A stretch of DNA of 64,000 nucleotides from JAMLHH01 sp037189845. GTDB taxonomy: Bacteria > Bacteroidota > Bacteroidia > Chitinophagales > JADIYW01. Position numbers and translations under genes: made by a program. Each line of letters starts with the position of its first letter. Position 1 is the stretch's first letter. The notes under the pieces were generated by a model that worked only from the letters and a program-made list of their open reading frames with translations, had not been told where the DNA came from and searched no databases. Of the stretch, positions 1-8,432 are shown piece by piece. The stretch is taken from the NCBI GenBank assembly GCA_037189845.1, contig JBBCIS010000012.1:57543-121542 (forward strand), in the 5' to 3' direction.

Positions 1-2
1 TC

Positions 3-548
3 AGGAATGCACGTCTCGCGTATTTCAAAGGGGATTTTGACTGGGCATTGACTCAGCTGAGAGTTATCAAAGGCAATACATTCGAATTGATCAGTAATGA
101 TGCAATAGAGCTGGCTGTTTTCATCTCTGACAATTACAATCAGGACTATGAGGAAGACAAAGCCGCCATGAAGAATTTCTCACAAGCAGACCTGTTGCTT
201 TTCCAGAATAATCTGTCCGAAGCCAATAAAACGGTAGATCTGATGCTGAAAAACTATGTCGGACATCCGATCGAAGATGATATCTATTATATAAAGGCTA
301 AGATCAGCCGTAAGCTGCAGGATTATCCGGAAACAGAAAAATATCTTTTAAAAATTTCTGACGGGTTTCCTCAGAGCATAATGGCAGATGATGCTATATT
401 TCAGCTTGCTGAACTATATGAAAACCAGCTGCAGAATATTGAAAAAGCCAAGGAATATTACGAAAAGATACTGCTCGATTATCCCGACAGCATCTATACC
501 ATTGATGCCAGAAAACGTTATAGATCTTTAAGGGGCGACCAGCTATAA
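3..548 (+). CDS. TPR protein, 5' end outside the window
   Basis: This is the C-terminal 181 residues of a tetratricopeptide-repeat protein. The reading frame is open from base 3, so the TTG at 48 is an internal codon rather than a start. The visible part has repeated helix-pair patterns, for example around 'LLLFQNNLSEANKTVDLML' and 'YENQLQNIEKAKEYYEKIL', the latter followed by the 'YPDS' turn typical of TPRs. Such proteins act as protein-protein scaffolds, often in the bacteroidal envelope, but the signal peptide and any N-terminal domain lie outside the window. A strong TAnnTTTG promoter for the next gene follows the stop codon after 22 bases. Confidence 0.75.
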   Translation, partial: RNARLAYFKGDFDWALTQLRVIKGNTFELISNDAIELAVFISDNYNQDYEEDKAAMKNFSQADLLLFQNNLSEANKTVDLMLKNYVGHPIEDDIYYIKAKISRKLQDYPETEKYLLKISDGFPQSIMADDAIFQLAELYENQLQNIEKAKEYYEKILLDYPDSIYTIDARKRYRSLRGDQL

Positions 549-570
549 CTGGTTTTTCGGGAAACAGGCG

Positions 571-578
571 TATTTTTG
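571..578 (+). promoter_or_regulatory. Bacteroidota -10 box before the DUF4286 gene
   Basis: TATTTTTG is an exact match to the phylum consensus TAnnTTTG. It ends only 4 bases before the ATG at 583, so transcription would begin at or next to the start codon and give a leaderless or nearly leaderless mRNA. No clear -33 TTG lies at the usual spacing. Confidence 0.55.
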
Positions 579-582
579 CACT

Positions 583-885
583 ATGATTCTCTACAATATT
601 ACTTTCAATGTTGAACTGGATGCAGTAAATGATTTTAAAAGGTATCTGCAGGAAAAGCACATTCCTTCGCTCAGCTTTGGAGAAGATCTGGTAGAACACA
701 AATTTTTCAGATTATTAAATGTCGATGAATCTGAAACAATTACCATGACACTTCAGTATTTTCTCAAAGATATGGGAACTTATAATCAGCATCTTGTTGT
801 TATAGACAGAGCGCTAAAAAAAGAGATCTATGAACTTTATGGCGAAAAAGTTCTTTATTTCTGTAGTGTATTAGAGAAAATTTAA
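583..885 (+). CDS. DUF4286 family protein
   Basis: This small soluble protein of 100 aa has no signal peptide or membrane segment. Overall length and pattern (N-terminal beta strand 'MILYNITFNVE', a helix with 'FKRYLQEKHIP', a C-terminal 'YGEKVLYFCSVLE') fit the DUF4286 family, which is common in Bacteroidota and has no established function. The fold resembles small ferredoxin-like alpha/beta proteins. It is followed after 12 bases by a zinc metallopeptidase gene, so the two are probably cotranscribed. The promoter box almost touches the ATG, which is unusual. Confidence 0.75.
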   Translation: MILYNITFNVELDAVNDFKRYLQEKHIPSLSFGEDLVEHKFFRLLNVDESETITMTLQYFLKDMGTYNQHLVVIDRALKKEIYELYGEKVLYFCSVLEKI

Positions 886-897
886 AAAACAACAACA

Positions 898-1572
898 ATG
901 TTCTATTTAATAATTATCGTTTTTATGGGTCTGAGCATGCTGGTCAGCTTCAGGCTCAAGAGTAAATTCAAAGAGTATTCCCAGGATCCGATCCCGATGA
1001 CCGGAGCACAGGTAGCAGAAAAGATGCTGAGAGACAATGGCATCAATGATGTAAGAGTAATTTCTACTCCGGGAGCTTTGACAGACCACTATAATCCCGC
1101 AGACAAAACTGTCAACCTGAGTGACTGGGTGTATGCACAAAATAACGTAGCTGCAGCCGCAGTTGCGGCGCACGAGTGTGGCCACGCTGTACAACATGCA
1201 CAGGCCTATACATGGCTGGGATTCCGTTCCAAAATGGTTCCAGCTCTGAGCATATCTTCTAAGTTTATGCCGTGGGTGATTTTGGGTGGTATCGCATTAT
1301 ACTACTCATCAGGAAGTCCGACAGTATTGATGATAGGTATTGCCATGTTTGCATTGACGACTCTCTTTTCATTTGTGACATTACCGGTAGAGTTTGATGC
1401 TTCCAACAGAGCATTAAAATGGTTGGATGGAGCAGGTATTTTGAACAGAGGTCTGCATGACAAGGCTAAAGATGCATTAAAATGGGCAGCGATGACTTAT
1501 GTCGTGGCAGCATTGGCATCTCTGGCTCAACTACTTTACTACATCAGTATTCTTAACGGAAGAAGAGATTAA
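898..1572 (+). CDS. Membrane zinc metallopeptidase, YugP family
   Basis: A 224-aa integral membrane peptidase. An N-terminal helix (residues 1-18) is followed by a segment with the metal site HECGH (His92, Glu93, His96) preceded by 'DHYNP' near residue 63. Two or more hydrophobic helices then span roughly 115-165, and another lies near the C terminus. This arrangement is that of the YugP/neutral zinc metallopeptidase 2 family, whose physiological substrate is not established. The active-site motif is intact. The gene follows the DUF4286 gene by 12 bases and is closed by a hairpin terminator at 1601-1625. Confidence 0.85.
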   Translation: MFYLIIIVFMGLSMLVSFRLKSKFKEYSQDPIPMTGAQVAEKMLRDNGINDVRVISTPGALTDHYNPADKTVNLSDWVYAQNNVAAAAVAAHECGHAVQHAQAYTWLGFRSKMVPALSISSKFMPWVILGGIALYYSSGSPTVLMIGIAMFALTTLFSFVTLPVEFDASNRALKWLDGAGILNRGLHDKAKDALKWAAMTYVVAALASLAQLLYYISILNGRRD

Positions 1573-1600
1573 TAAACGGAATTATATTCCTGATAAATTC

Positions 1601-1625
1601 AAAGGTCGCTTCGGCGGCCTTTTTT
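1601..1625 (+). terminator. Intrinsic terminator after the metallopeptidase
   Basis: A 6-bp GC-rich stem (GGTCGC/GCGGCC with one G-T pair) closes a TTCG tetraloop and is followed by six T residues. It lies 29 bases after the stop codon. Confidence 0.85.
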
Positions 1626-2056
1626 GTTTCTGAAGCCATACGGGTTGCCAAGAGTTTAAAAAATAGAAAACAGAGTATAACTTCAACGAACAATCGTCCG
1701 AAGTTCTTTTTTCTTGTCCTTTTCTTTAAAAGAAAAGGACCAAAAGAATCGCGCCGGGCTTTTCGGCGACCCACATAGTCCTCAACGTCTAAATCTTCAA
1801 AACTCCTCCTTACGTCGTCAAATCCGCCGCGGCGGAAAGATTTTACGCCGTTTTCGTCCTGTGGGTATCCCACCTGCAAAACCTGTGGCGCAGAAAAGCA
1901 CGGAGATTTTGGTTAGAGTTTCAATTGACTCACTCTTATTTGATATTCGTAATTGCCTATTAATAAATTTATTGCAATTAATTATAGGGATTGTAATTCT
2001 TATCATACAGCCCAAAGTGCCTGACTAAATAATACTAGCTTAAAAGGGACTTATTC
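1626..2056. repeat. Repeat-like intergenic stretch with palindrome
   Basis: About 430 bases without a credible gene. A perfect inverted repeat with 12-bp arms (GTCCTTTTCTTT and its complement, one central base) lies at 1716-1740. After it comes a GC-richer segment (about 1745-1900) whose base composition differs from the AT-rich surroundings. Open frames exist on both strands but have low-complexity, basic translations and no recognisable domain. Dispersed intergenic repeats of this style occur in Bacteroidota genomes, and I suspect this is one, although only one copy is visible here. The last 130 bases are plain AT-rich DNA. Confidence 0.45.
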
Positions 2057-3778
2057 CTAAAATCTGACAGGTGTATATTGTAAGCTATCGTGGATTAGAA
2101 GATATCCTTTATTTTCTTTCTGAAGCTCTACCCGGTGTAATCCGTGCTTCTCCGGGTGATTTATAATATCCATAAAATCAGGATCGCCTGTCAGATATCT
2201 GTTGCTCAGCAAGGCCTTGGTGACATAATAAAAGTTAGGCTCATATTTTATCTCAAATTCCTTATACGCACCATCTTCTATATTAATCGGATTTGCCCAC
2301 TTGAAGTTTTTGCCTGTATAACCGGCAAAACCACCTTCATGATCTAATTCACAGACCTGCTGATGAAAGCCCATTTTTCTGATAGCTTCTATCGTTTTTC
2401 TGTTAGACGGGTAAGTATATTCTTCCCACACATCAAATGTCCGGTAGTCTGCCAAAGATGGTCTTATCAGAAGGATCAAAACGACAGCTCCGAAAAAGCC
2501 CAGGCTATTAAAAATTCTCGGAGTAGTATCTTTTTCATTTTTCTGCGGCAAGAGAATTAATGTGATCATAAATAAAACCAAAGGCATCACCAGCAGCAGG
2601 TAATGTTCTCTGGTATAAAATATTACAGATGCAATCACTGAAGGAACAGCAATAATTGTCAGAGCTATCACAATGAATCCATATTCACATAATAATTTTT
2701 TGAATTGTGCCCACCAGTTTCCCGGACTTACATAAAAAATTCTACCTGCCAATATCATTACAAAGAGTACGGATGAAATAGCTGATGACCATTTAAATAT
2801 GGCCGGCGGAAAAAATATGGATTGTATTCCGATAAAAAACTTAATAATGTATTGCTGTATGTTGTATAAAACATGTTGTATAAATACAGAAGGATTATTT
2901 TTGAATGCTTCTCCCAGTGTGGTAAATTCTCCAAAATTATTTTTGGAAAAATCCCTCCATTGTATCCAGTCAAAATTATTGAGCCCGTTCCATTCACAAT
3001 AGTTGTAGCTGAACTGTTGGGCAAAAGCAATATTACTTCTGCCTCCGGCCATAGGGTTAACCAGCAGATTAATTTTATCTATCGGGTGTACTGATGCTCC
3101 CAGTGTCAGAAATACAAAAAGCAGAAACATACCGACTACAGGAATAACTTTTTTAAGCACAGATCTTTCATATTTTCCGGGCACTTTCCATATCCAGTAT
3201 GCTATGAATACCAGTGAGCTGATGTACCACGACAAATGAGACTCCGGACGGATGTACCCCAAAAGAAAAGTCAGCACTACCAAAGAAAAAAGCAGATTGA
3301 AAGTAGTTTTTAGTCTGGTAGCAATGATTGCCCACAACATGATTATCGTGATGGTATAATGTGAAATTTTTGACCAGGTAATAAATGACATAATATTGGG
3401 GGACAACATAAAGCCTATACTGATCAATAATGCCCAAACTGACTTCAGGCCAACAAAGCGCATCATCAGATATGCCATCACAGGAGGAGCTATATACATC
3501 AGATGCATAGCTATATCGTATATAACGACCGTATCGTCAGTAATTTGTTTTAAAATCTTATACATAATCGAATACAATGGTCCGAAACCAACCAGTATTC
3601 CATCAGTAATTCTAAGACCTAAAATCAGATAGCCGGTATCATCTGTCAGATTGATATCTATTCTTTCACTGAACCCTTTTAAGACCAGCAAGGCGGTAGC
3701 AATGATGCAAAAAACGGCGATTATATCTTTAAACTTTGATTTTATATTATCAGGCATATCACTGAAATCCAAAAACAT
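2057..3778 (-). CDS. GT-C-like polytopic membrane protein
   Basis: A membrane protein of about 573 aa with roughly ten hydrophobic helices and a soluble C-terminal domain of about 110 residues. The first periplasmic loop carries an acidic pair in 'DDTGYL', the position where GT-C glycosyltransferases (ArnT, PMT and O-antigen relatives) keep their catalytic acid. It probably transfers a lipid-linked sugar, but the substrate cannot be read. I chose ATG 3778; a TTG at 3820 extends the frame by 14 residues without adding a signal, and ATG 3757 is also possible. The C-terminal part ('TIEAIRKMGF', 'GGFAGYTGKNFKWANP') is clearly homologous to that of the divergently transcribed gene at 3865, so the two are diverged paralogues. 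Confidence 0.7.
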   Translation of the reverse strand: MFLDFSDMPDNIKSKFKDIIAVFCIIATALLVLKGFSERIDINLTDDTGYLILGLRITDGILVGFGPLYSIMYKILKQITDDTVVIYDIAMHLMYIAPPVMAYLMMRFVGLKSVWALLISIGFMLSPNIMSFITWSKISHYTITIIMLWAIIATRLKTTFNLLFSLVVLTFLLGYIRPESHLSWYISSLVFIAYWIWKVPGKYERSVLKKVIPVVGMFLLFVFLTLGASVHPIDKINLLVNPMAGGRSNIAFAQQFSYNYCEWNGLNNFDWIQWRDFSKNNFGEFTTLGEAFKNNPSVFIQHVLYNIQQYIIKFFIGIQSIFFPPAIFKWSSAISSVLFVMILAGRIFYVSPGNWWAQFKKLLCEYGFIVIALTIIAVPSVIASVIFYTREHYLLLVMPLVLFMITLILLPQKNEKDTTPRIFNSLGFFGAVVLILLIRPSLADYRTFDVWEEYTYPSNRKTIEAIRKMGFHQQVCELDHEGGFAGYTGKNFKWANPINIEDGAYKEFEIKYEPNFYYVTKALLSNRYLTGDPDFMDIINHPEKHGLHRVELQKENKGYLLIHDSLQYTPVRF

Positions 3779-3834
3779 TCCGAATCTATGACAATTCAGG
3801 CAGACAACTATTATATTCAAGCAAATAAAAGATG

Positions 3835-3842
3835 TAACTTTG
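3835..3842 (+). promoter_or_regulatory. Bacteroidota -10 box for the polysaccharide operon
   Basis: TAACTTTG matches TAnnTTTG exactly and lies 22 bases before the TTG start at 3865, leaving a short leader. It supports the TTG start, since no ATG exists between the box and that codon in the frame. No convincing -33 element is visible. Confidence 0.5.
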
Positions 3843-3864
3843 TCATTTTTCTAAAAAGCTGTTT

Positions 3865-5532
3865 TTGAAAAGCATAATAAAAGGAATTTTTTCTGAGGAA
3901 AGAACACCGGTACCTGTCTATCTTCTAGGTGCAGGTGCTTTTATTATTTTCGTTTTAGGATGGCATTTTACCAGAGATATTTTTCAGTCAGTAGACGTTT
4001 TGTTCTGGGATGAAGCCAATTACATGCAATCCGGAAAGCTGATCACTGAAAAATTAAATCGCTCCTGGGGACCTGCATATGCGATCTGGTACAAAATTGT
4101 CTCTCTTTTTGAAAATGACAGCCTGAAATTGTACTATCTCAATTTCAGATTGATGACTATACTTCCGGCAATCACTCTTTTCATTTTTCTTGCCGTTTCG
4201 AATATCAGAGTATGGATGAGCCTGGCAATAGGATTACTATTCTTATTTGCAGATATCAATTTACCGGTCTGGCCTAAAGTTTCTCATTATTGCATTTTTA
4301 TCTTTCTGACAGGACTGATATTGATGAAATATATTCCTTCCCGGCTGGTTCAGATAGCATTTATTTCTCTGTTTGCACTTAATATTTCTTACGCCCGGCC
4401 TGAATTTTATCTGACTTACGTGGCTATTCTGGGTTTATGGATCGTTGCCTTGTTTTTTAAAGAATTCAGAAGCAGAAAGATCATTTTACTTTCTTTAGCG
4501 CTGATCTTTTTCGGATTTGCAGTACAGGTGGTCATGGGCAATCCGTTATTTAACTTTAAGGGAGACAGAAGTGCGCTGGCTTTTGCTCAGCATTTTATGT
4601 TCAATTATTTCCAGTGGAATCATATCGAACATGATTTCTGGATTACATGGATGCCTTACTATGAGGAGCTTTTCAAAAATGCACCTTCTATCAAAGAGGC
4701 TTATTTATCCAACAAAAGGATGTTTCACCTCCACTTTCTGACCAATTTCCAGAACTACTTTACAAATGCTTTTACTTTGTACAGTGATGCAATGTTGCCT
4801 GAAAAGCTGATCAATATTCCGATAAAGGGCAGATTGGCAATTCTCTTGTTTGGAGGTATCATCATGTTTGCTGTAGCATCTCAGAACAAATATCTGGAAA
4901 CGATCCTGAACGGGTTCAAAAGAAATATTTTTGCGCTGGTATTGCTGCTATTAATGATCGGACCGACATTAATTTCCTGCTTTATCATTTACCCAAGGAC
5001 TCACTACATGATATTTCACTATATCCTTGTTGTATTCATCGTGAGTATCTTCATCTTCTCCAAGCCTAAAGATGCCAGGCCATTTAATGCATTCACCATA
5101 CTTTTCTCTGTCATTATAGTGATTGCCATCTTTATGGACATACCTTCCACGAAAGCGTATAAGCATTTTGACCTGTGGAGAAAAGAAACATCGCAGGCCA
5201 ATCTGAAAACAATAGAAAAAATCAAAGCATACAACTTTCATGATACAATTCACCTCTTAGAGAATGAAGGTGGTATGAATATCTTTTTAGGCAACAATTT
5301 TCAGTGGGTACGTGGATTTATGAAAGACACGACCTGGACAGCATATCTGGAAAAAGAACATGTAGATATTATCTATGTGACACCTTCACTGGTCAACTAC
5401 CCGACACTCCAAAAAGATTCTACCTGGAATCAGTTTGAGGCACATCCGGAGGAATACGGATATCAGAAAGTCCTGACAGGAGATCATATTCCATATTTAT
5501 ATATACAAAAGAACCTTTTGAAGGAAAACTAA
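3865..5532 (+). CDS. GT-C-like polytopic membrane protein, paralogue
   Basis: A 555-aa membrane protein with about ten helices and a soluble C-terminal domain. The first external loop contains 'FWDEANYMQSGK', whose Asp-Glu pair matches the catalytic acidic position of GT-C transferases. 'WGPAYAIWYKI' then aligns with 'FGPLYSIMYKI' of the diverging gene at 2057-3778. The start is TTG: the frame closes upstream at 3835 and has no ATG, and a promoter box precedes the TTG. It is one base upstream of the Wzy-like gene and so heads the operon 3865-10587. A role in assembling or decorating a surface polysaccharide is inferred from the operon. Confidence 0.7.
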   Translation: MKSIIKGIFSEERTPVPVYLLGAGAFIIFVLGWHFTRDIFQSVDVLFWDEANYMQSGKLITEKLNRSWGPAYAIWYKIVSLFENDSLKLYYLNFRLMTILPAITLFIFLAVSNIRVWMSLAIGLLFLFADINLPVWPKVSHYCIFIFLTGLILMKYIPSRLVQIAFISLFALNISYARPEFYLTYVAILGLWIVALFFKEFRSRKIILLSLALIFFGFAVQVVMGNPLFNFKGDRSALAFAQHFMFNYFQWNHIEHDFWITWMPYYEELFKNAPSIKEAYLSNKRMFHLHFLTNFQNYFTNAFTLYSDAMLPEKLINIPIKGRLAILLFGGIIMFAVASQNKYLETILNGFKRNIFALVLLLLMIGPTLISCFIIYPRTHYMIFHYILVVFIVSIFIFSKPKDARPFNAFTILFSVIIVIAIFMDIPSTKAYKHFDLWRKETSQANLKTIEKIKAYNFHDTIHLLENEGGMNIFLGNNFQWVRGFMKDTTWTAYLEKEHVDIIYVTPSLVNYPTLQKDSTWNQFEAHPEEYGYQKVLTGDHIPYLYIQKNLLKEN

Positions 5533-5533
5533 T

Positions 5534-6880
5534 ATGAGCGGGATAGATATTACTCTATTTAAAAAAGATAGTCCCTTATTTTACCTTAAGGTACTTATCA
5601 TGACAGCTTACCTGTTGTTTTATGGGAGTCCTATTCTTTCTGTAACACCTTTGGCACCTTTATACAACATCATGACTTACATCATTGTTGGAATATTGAT
5701 ACCATTCGGGCTTATTTATATTTTTGATAAGGTATTCATCAAGAAAAGATTTTCTACGATAGACTGTTTGGTGGTAGCTATGTCAATGTTTACATTCTAC
5801 TGCGCACTGACAGCCAATATGGTTTTTGACCAACCCCTGTTGAAAGGGATCTTTGTCTCCGGAAAAACATACCTGCCAATCATCAGTATCTTCCTGCTGT
5901 ACTATCTGTTCAAGACAGAGATCATATCCATGTACCAGTATAATATCGCGATGCTTGTCATCTGCTGGGTCAATCTTGTCTTATATGTTTATCTGATGTT
6001 TACGATTAATCCTGCGGTATTTAAAGACACAACCGACATGGTAGGCTACAACCCATCCAAGGGAGGATATGTATTCAACTTTCCACCCAGCTTTATCGTG
6101 TATGGTATCTTTTTTTACTTTTTGGATTACACAATTAATAAAAACCGTTTCAGTCTTATTCTGAGCTTTGTACTGATCGCCTACATCTTATTTTTAGACA
6201 AAGGCCGTATTCAGTTTATAGCAGTAATCGGATCATTGGCATTGCATACATTATGGCTTTTACCAATCAAGAGTATTGTATTCAGGCTGGTAGATATTCT
6301 CTCAATAACAGGTCTTATGCTTTTGATCGTTTATCTGATCGATCCTGATCTATTGCTGGTAGTATACAATATGTTCATGGTATTTGCAGAAGCTATATTT
6401 GGCATAGAAACAGGAGAAAGTTCTGCCGATGCCAGATGGATAGAAATCGCGACTGTATTAAGTCATTTTGACAAGCATCCCGGTCATTGGATATTCGGAG
6501 TAGGATTTATTCCGAGAGATGATCTTTGGCTCAGATTCGGATATTTATATTTTACAGATATCGGCATCTTTGGAATTTTGTTCATCTTTGGAATAGTAGG
6601 AACTACATTATTGTTTTTATTCTTCTTATATCCGGCACTTGTTATCAGAAAAATAAAGAACTTTAAGTATGATCTGATATTCAATACCATCGTAGCGAGT
6701 GTATTTTATCTGCTGATTACCTCAGGATTTACCGGTGGATTTGCATTTGCACCGGTTTCGATGCTGAGTATTTTTATGGTTCTGGAATACTATAAACAAA
6801 AAGATGATAAAATTGAACAGGTTAAAAAATACAGGAGAGAACAACAGCAGCTACCCGGTCATCCTGATACTGCTACTTAG
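5534..6880 (+). CDS. O-antigen polymerase/ligase-like membrane protein
   Basis: A 448-aa protein with ten or more hydrophobic helices and a large loop near residues 290-330 ('GESSADARWIEIATVLSHF', then 'HPGHWIFGVGF'). The Wzy/WaaL polymerase-ligase superfamily has such a periplasmic loop, and an Arg followed by a G-x-G segment is a common pattern in it. It probably polymerises or ligates polysaccharide repeat units on the periplasmic side. It starts one base after the preceding stop, and its last 77 bases overlap the following lipoprotein gene in another frame. Sequence conservation in this superfamily is low, so the name rests on topology and context. Confidence 0.65.
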   Translation: MSGIDITLFKKDSPLFYLKVLIMTAYLLFYGSPILSVTPLAPLYNIMTYIIVGILIPFGLIYIFDKVFIKKRFSTIDCLVVAMSMFTFYCALTANMVFDQPLLKGIFVSGKTYLPIISIFLLYYLFKTEIISMYQYNIAMLVICWVNLVLYVYLMFTINPAVFKDTTDMVGYNPSKGGYVFNFPPSFIVYGIFFYFLDYTINKNRFSLILSFVLIAYILFLDKGRIQFIAVIGSLALHTLWLLPIKSIVFRLVDILSITGLMLLIVYLIDPDLLLVVYNMFMVFAEAIFGIETGESSADARWIEIATVLSHFDKHPGHWIFGVGFIPRDDLWLRFGYLYFTDIGIFGILFIFGIVGTTLLFLFFLYPALVIRKIKNFKYDLIFNTIVASVFYLLITSGFTGGFAFAPVSMLSIFMVLEYYKQKDDKIEQVKKYRREQQQLPGHPDTAT

Positions 6881-8432
6881 TTTTATCTGGTCATCCTGTA
6901 CCAGCTTACCTGGTTTTCAAAACACAGGCGGAGGATCTGCACCTGTATCTACTACAGAACAAAAACCTTCTCCATCCAGAAACGATCCATCTGTAAGTAC
7001 AACGGGAAAAGTGATCATACGTCCTGATTATTCTGAAAGATATATTCTCAGCGATAAATTCATTTCTTTCAATACCGGCTTTATGTTTACAGCTCCTATT
7101 GAGCAGGAACCAGCTGTAAAAACGATCACTCAAACACTTAAACCCAGTGCATTAAGATTTCCGGGTGGAACAATCGGTAATTATTATCATCCTGACGGTT
7201 TGGGATACGGCTTCAGACAGGAAGATGTAAAAGGTGGCTTTCCGGAGATCACAAAAGCAATGTCTTTATTTGACAAAAATGCCATTTATCATTTTGCTGA
7301 TTTATGTAAAATGTCGAATACCAGTGTTATCTATGTAGCCAATCTGATGACCGGCACTATAGAAGAAACCATTTGGGCAATAGAATATTTTAAATCACAG
7401 AAAATCCCGGTGGCAGGTATTGAGCTGGGCAATGAATTTTATCTTCAACAGTACAGAGACAGATTTCCAACAGTAGAATCATATATCAGCATTGCCAAAA
7501 AATTTGCGGAAGCTCTCAGAAAAAAATATCCGGCTATTCCGCTCGGAGTAGTTGCCGCTAACCCGACAGAACCTAATCCCACAAATAGTCACGGAAAGTT
7601 TCAAAATCTTTGGAACGCCACTTTAGGGAAAGAGACTTTCTACGATTTCTATATTCCTCATTTATATTCCAATGTTGATGTCTGCGAAAAGAAAGGCGGT
7701 AATGACTTAAAAGCAGTATTTGATTGTACCAATCTCACGCTTGCTCCGGAATTTTACAATTATCATCAGGTCGTGCTGGATCACTACAAAAAGTTTTTCG
7801 GAAACAAAAAAATGTGGATCACAGAATGGAATGTGGATGGTGCCGGAACTACTGCTAATACGATCCGTCATGCAGAATTTGTAGCAGAGTTCCTGTTCGG
7901 ACTGGTAGATATGCATGCTAAAAATCCACAGGTAGAGTTTGCCAATTTTCATAATTACGGCTCCGGTGGATATGCGGCTCCTCTTTTTACCTATACCAAT
8001 GAAAAAAATGTCAAATACCTCAAGCGGGAAGGAAAAATAGCGTACAATACCACTTATTTCCCTTTTCTGTATTACAGGCAACTTGTTGATCTGAATGCAA
8101 AAAGAATCAGTGAGAATATCGTTTATCCTAAAGGATTGACCGTTCAGAATGTCGTTTTCAAAACTTTTATAAGCAATGATTCTAAAACGTTGTATCTATT
8201 CTTTATCAATAAAACTTCGCAGGAGATTTCTTTTGAAATAGATGGTGCCAAAGATATCATCAGCAAGGAAGGACTGACGGGCAGGTATCCCTGGTCGCTT
8301 GCCGGGCTCAACGGGTATTACAAAACGCTTCCGGACATGGTAGACATGGTACAGTACATTCAGAATGATAAAAATTCTCACGACTATATTATTCCCGGCA
8401 ATAGTATTGGCTATCTTGCAATTTCTTTATGA
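6804..8432 (+). CDS. Clan GH-A glycoside hydrolase-like lipoprotein
   Basis: A 542-aa lipoprotein. The hydrophobic signal 'VILILLLSFIWSSC' ends at the lipid-anchored Cys32 and is followed by a Ser/Thr/Pro-rich linker. The catalytic domain begins near residue 85. 'LRFPGGTIGNYY' (118-128), 'GIELGNE' ending at Glu211 (predicted acid/base) and 'WITEWN' with Glu341 (predicted nucleophile) are the hallmarks of retaining clan GH-A enzymes such as the GH51, GH79 and GH39 groups. A polysaccharide-cleaving or trimming role at the outer membrane is likely; the linkage cannot be predicted. The start overlaps the Wzy-like gene by 77 bases, which suggests translational coupling, and the stop overlaps the sulfotransferase by 4. 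Confidence 0.75.
   Translation: MIKLNRLKNTGENNSSYPVILILLLSFIWSSCTSLPGFQNTGGGSAPVSTTEQKPSPSRNDPSVSTTGKVIIRPDYSERYILSDKFISFNTGFMFTAPIEQEPAVKTITQTLKPSALRFPGGTIGNYYHPDGLGYGFRQEDVKGGFPEITKAMSLFDKNAIYHFADLCKMSNTSVIYVANLMTGTIEETIWAIEYFKSQKIPVAGIELGNEFYLQQYRDRFPTVESYISIAKKFAEALRKKYPAIPLGVVAANPTEPNPTNSHGKFQNLWNATLGKETFYDFYIPHLYSNVDVCEKKGGNDLKAVFDCTNLTLAPEFYNYHQVVLDHYKKFFGNKKMWITEWNVDGAGTTANTIRHAEFVAEFLFGLVDMHAKNPQVEFANFHNYGSGGYAAPLFTYTNEKNVKYLKREGKIAYNTTYFPFLYYRQLVDLNAKRISENIVYPKGLTVQNVVFKTFISNDSKTLYLFFINKTSQEISFEIDGAKDIISKEGLTGRYPWSLAGLNGYYKTLPDMVDMVQYIQNDKNSHDYIIPGNSIGYLAISL

Noticed and set aside
1714..2028. Plus-strand open frame of 104 codons in the intergenic stretch
   Set aside because: Its translation is basic and low-information and overlaps a palindrome and repeat-like DNA; no start context or domain.
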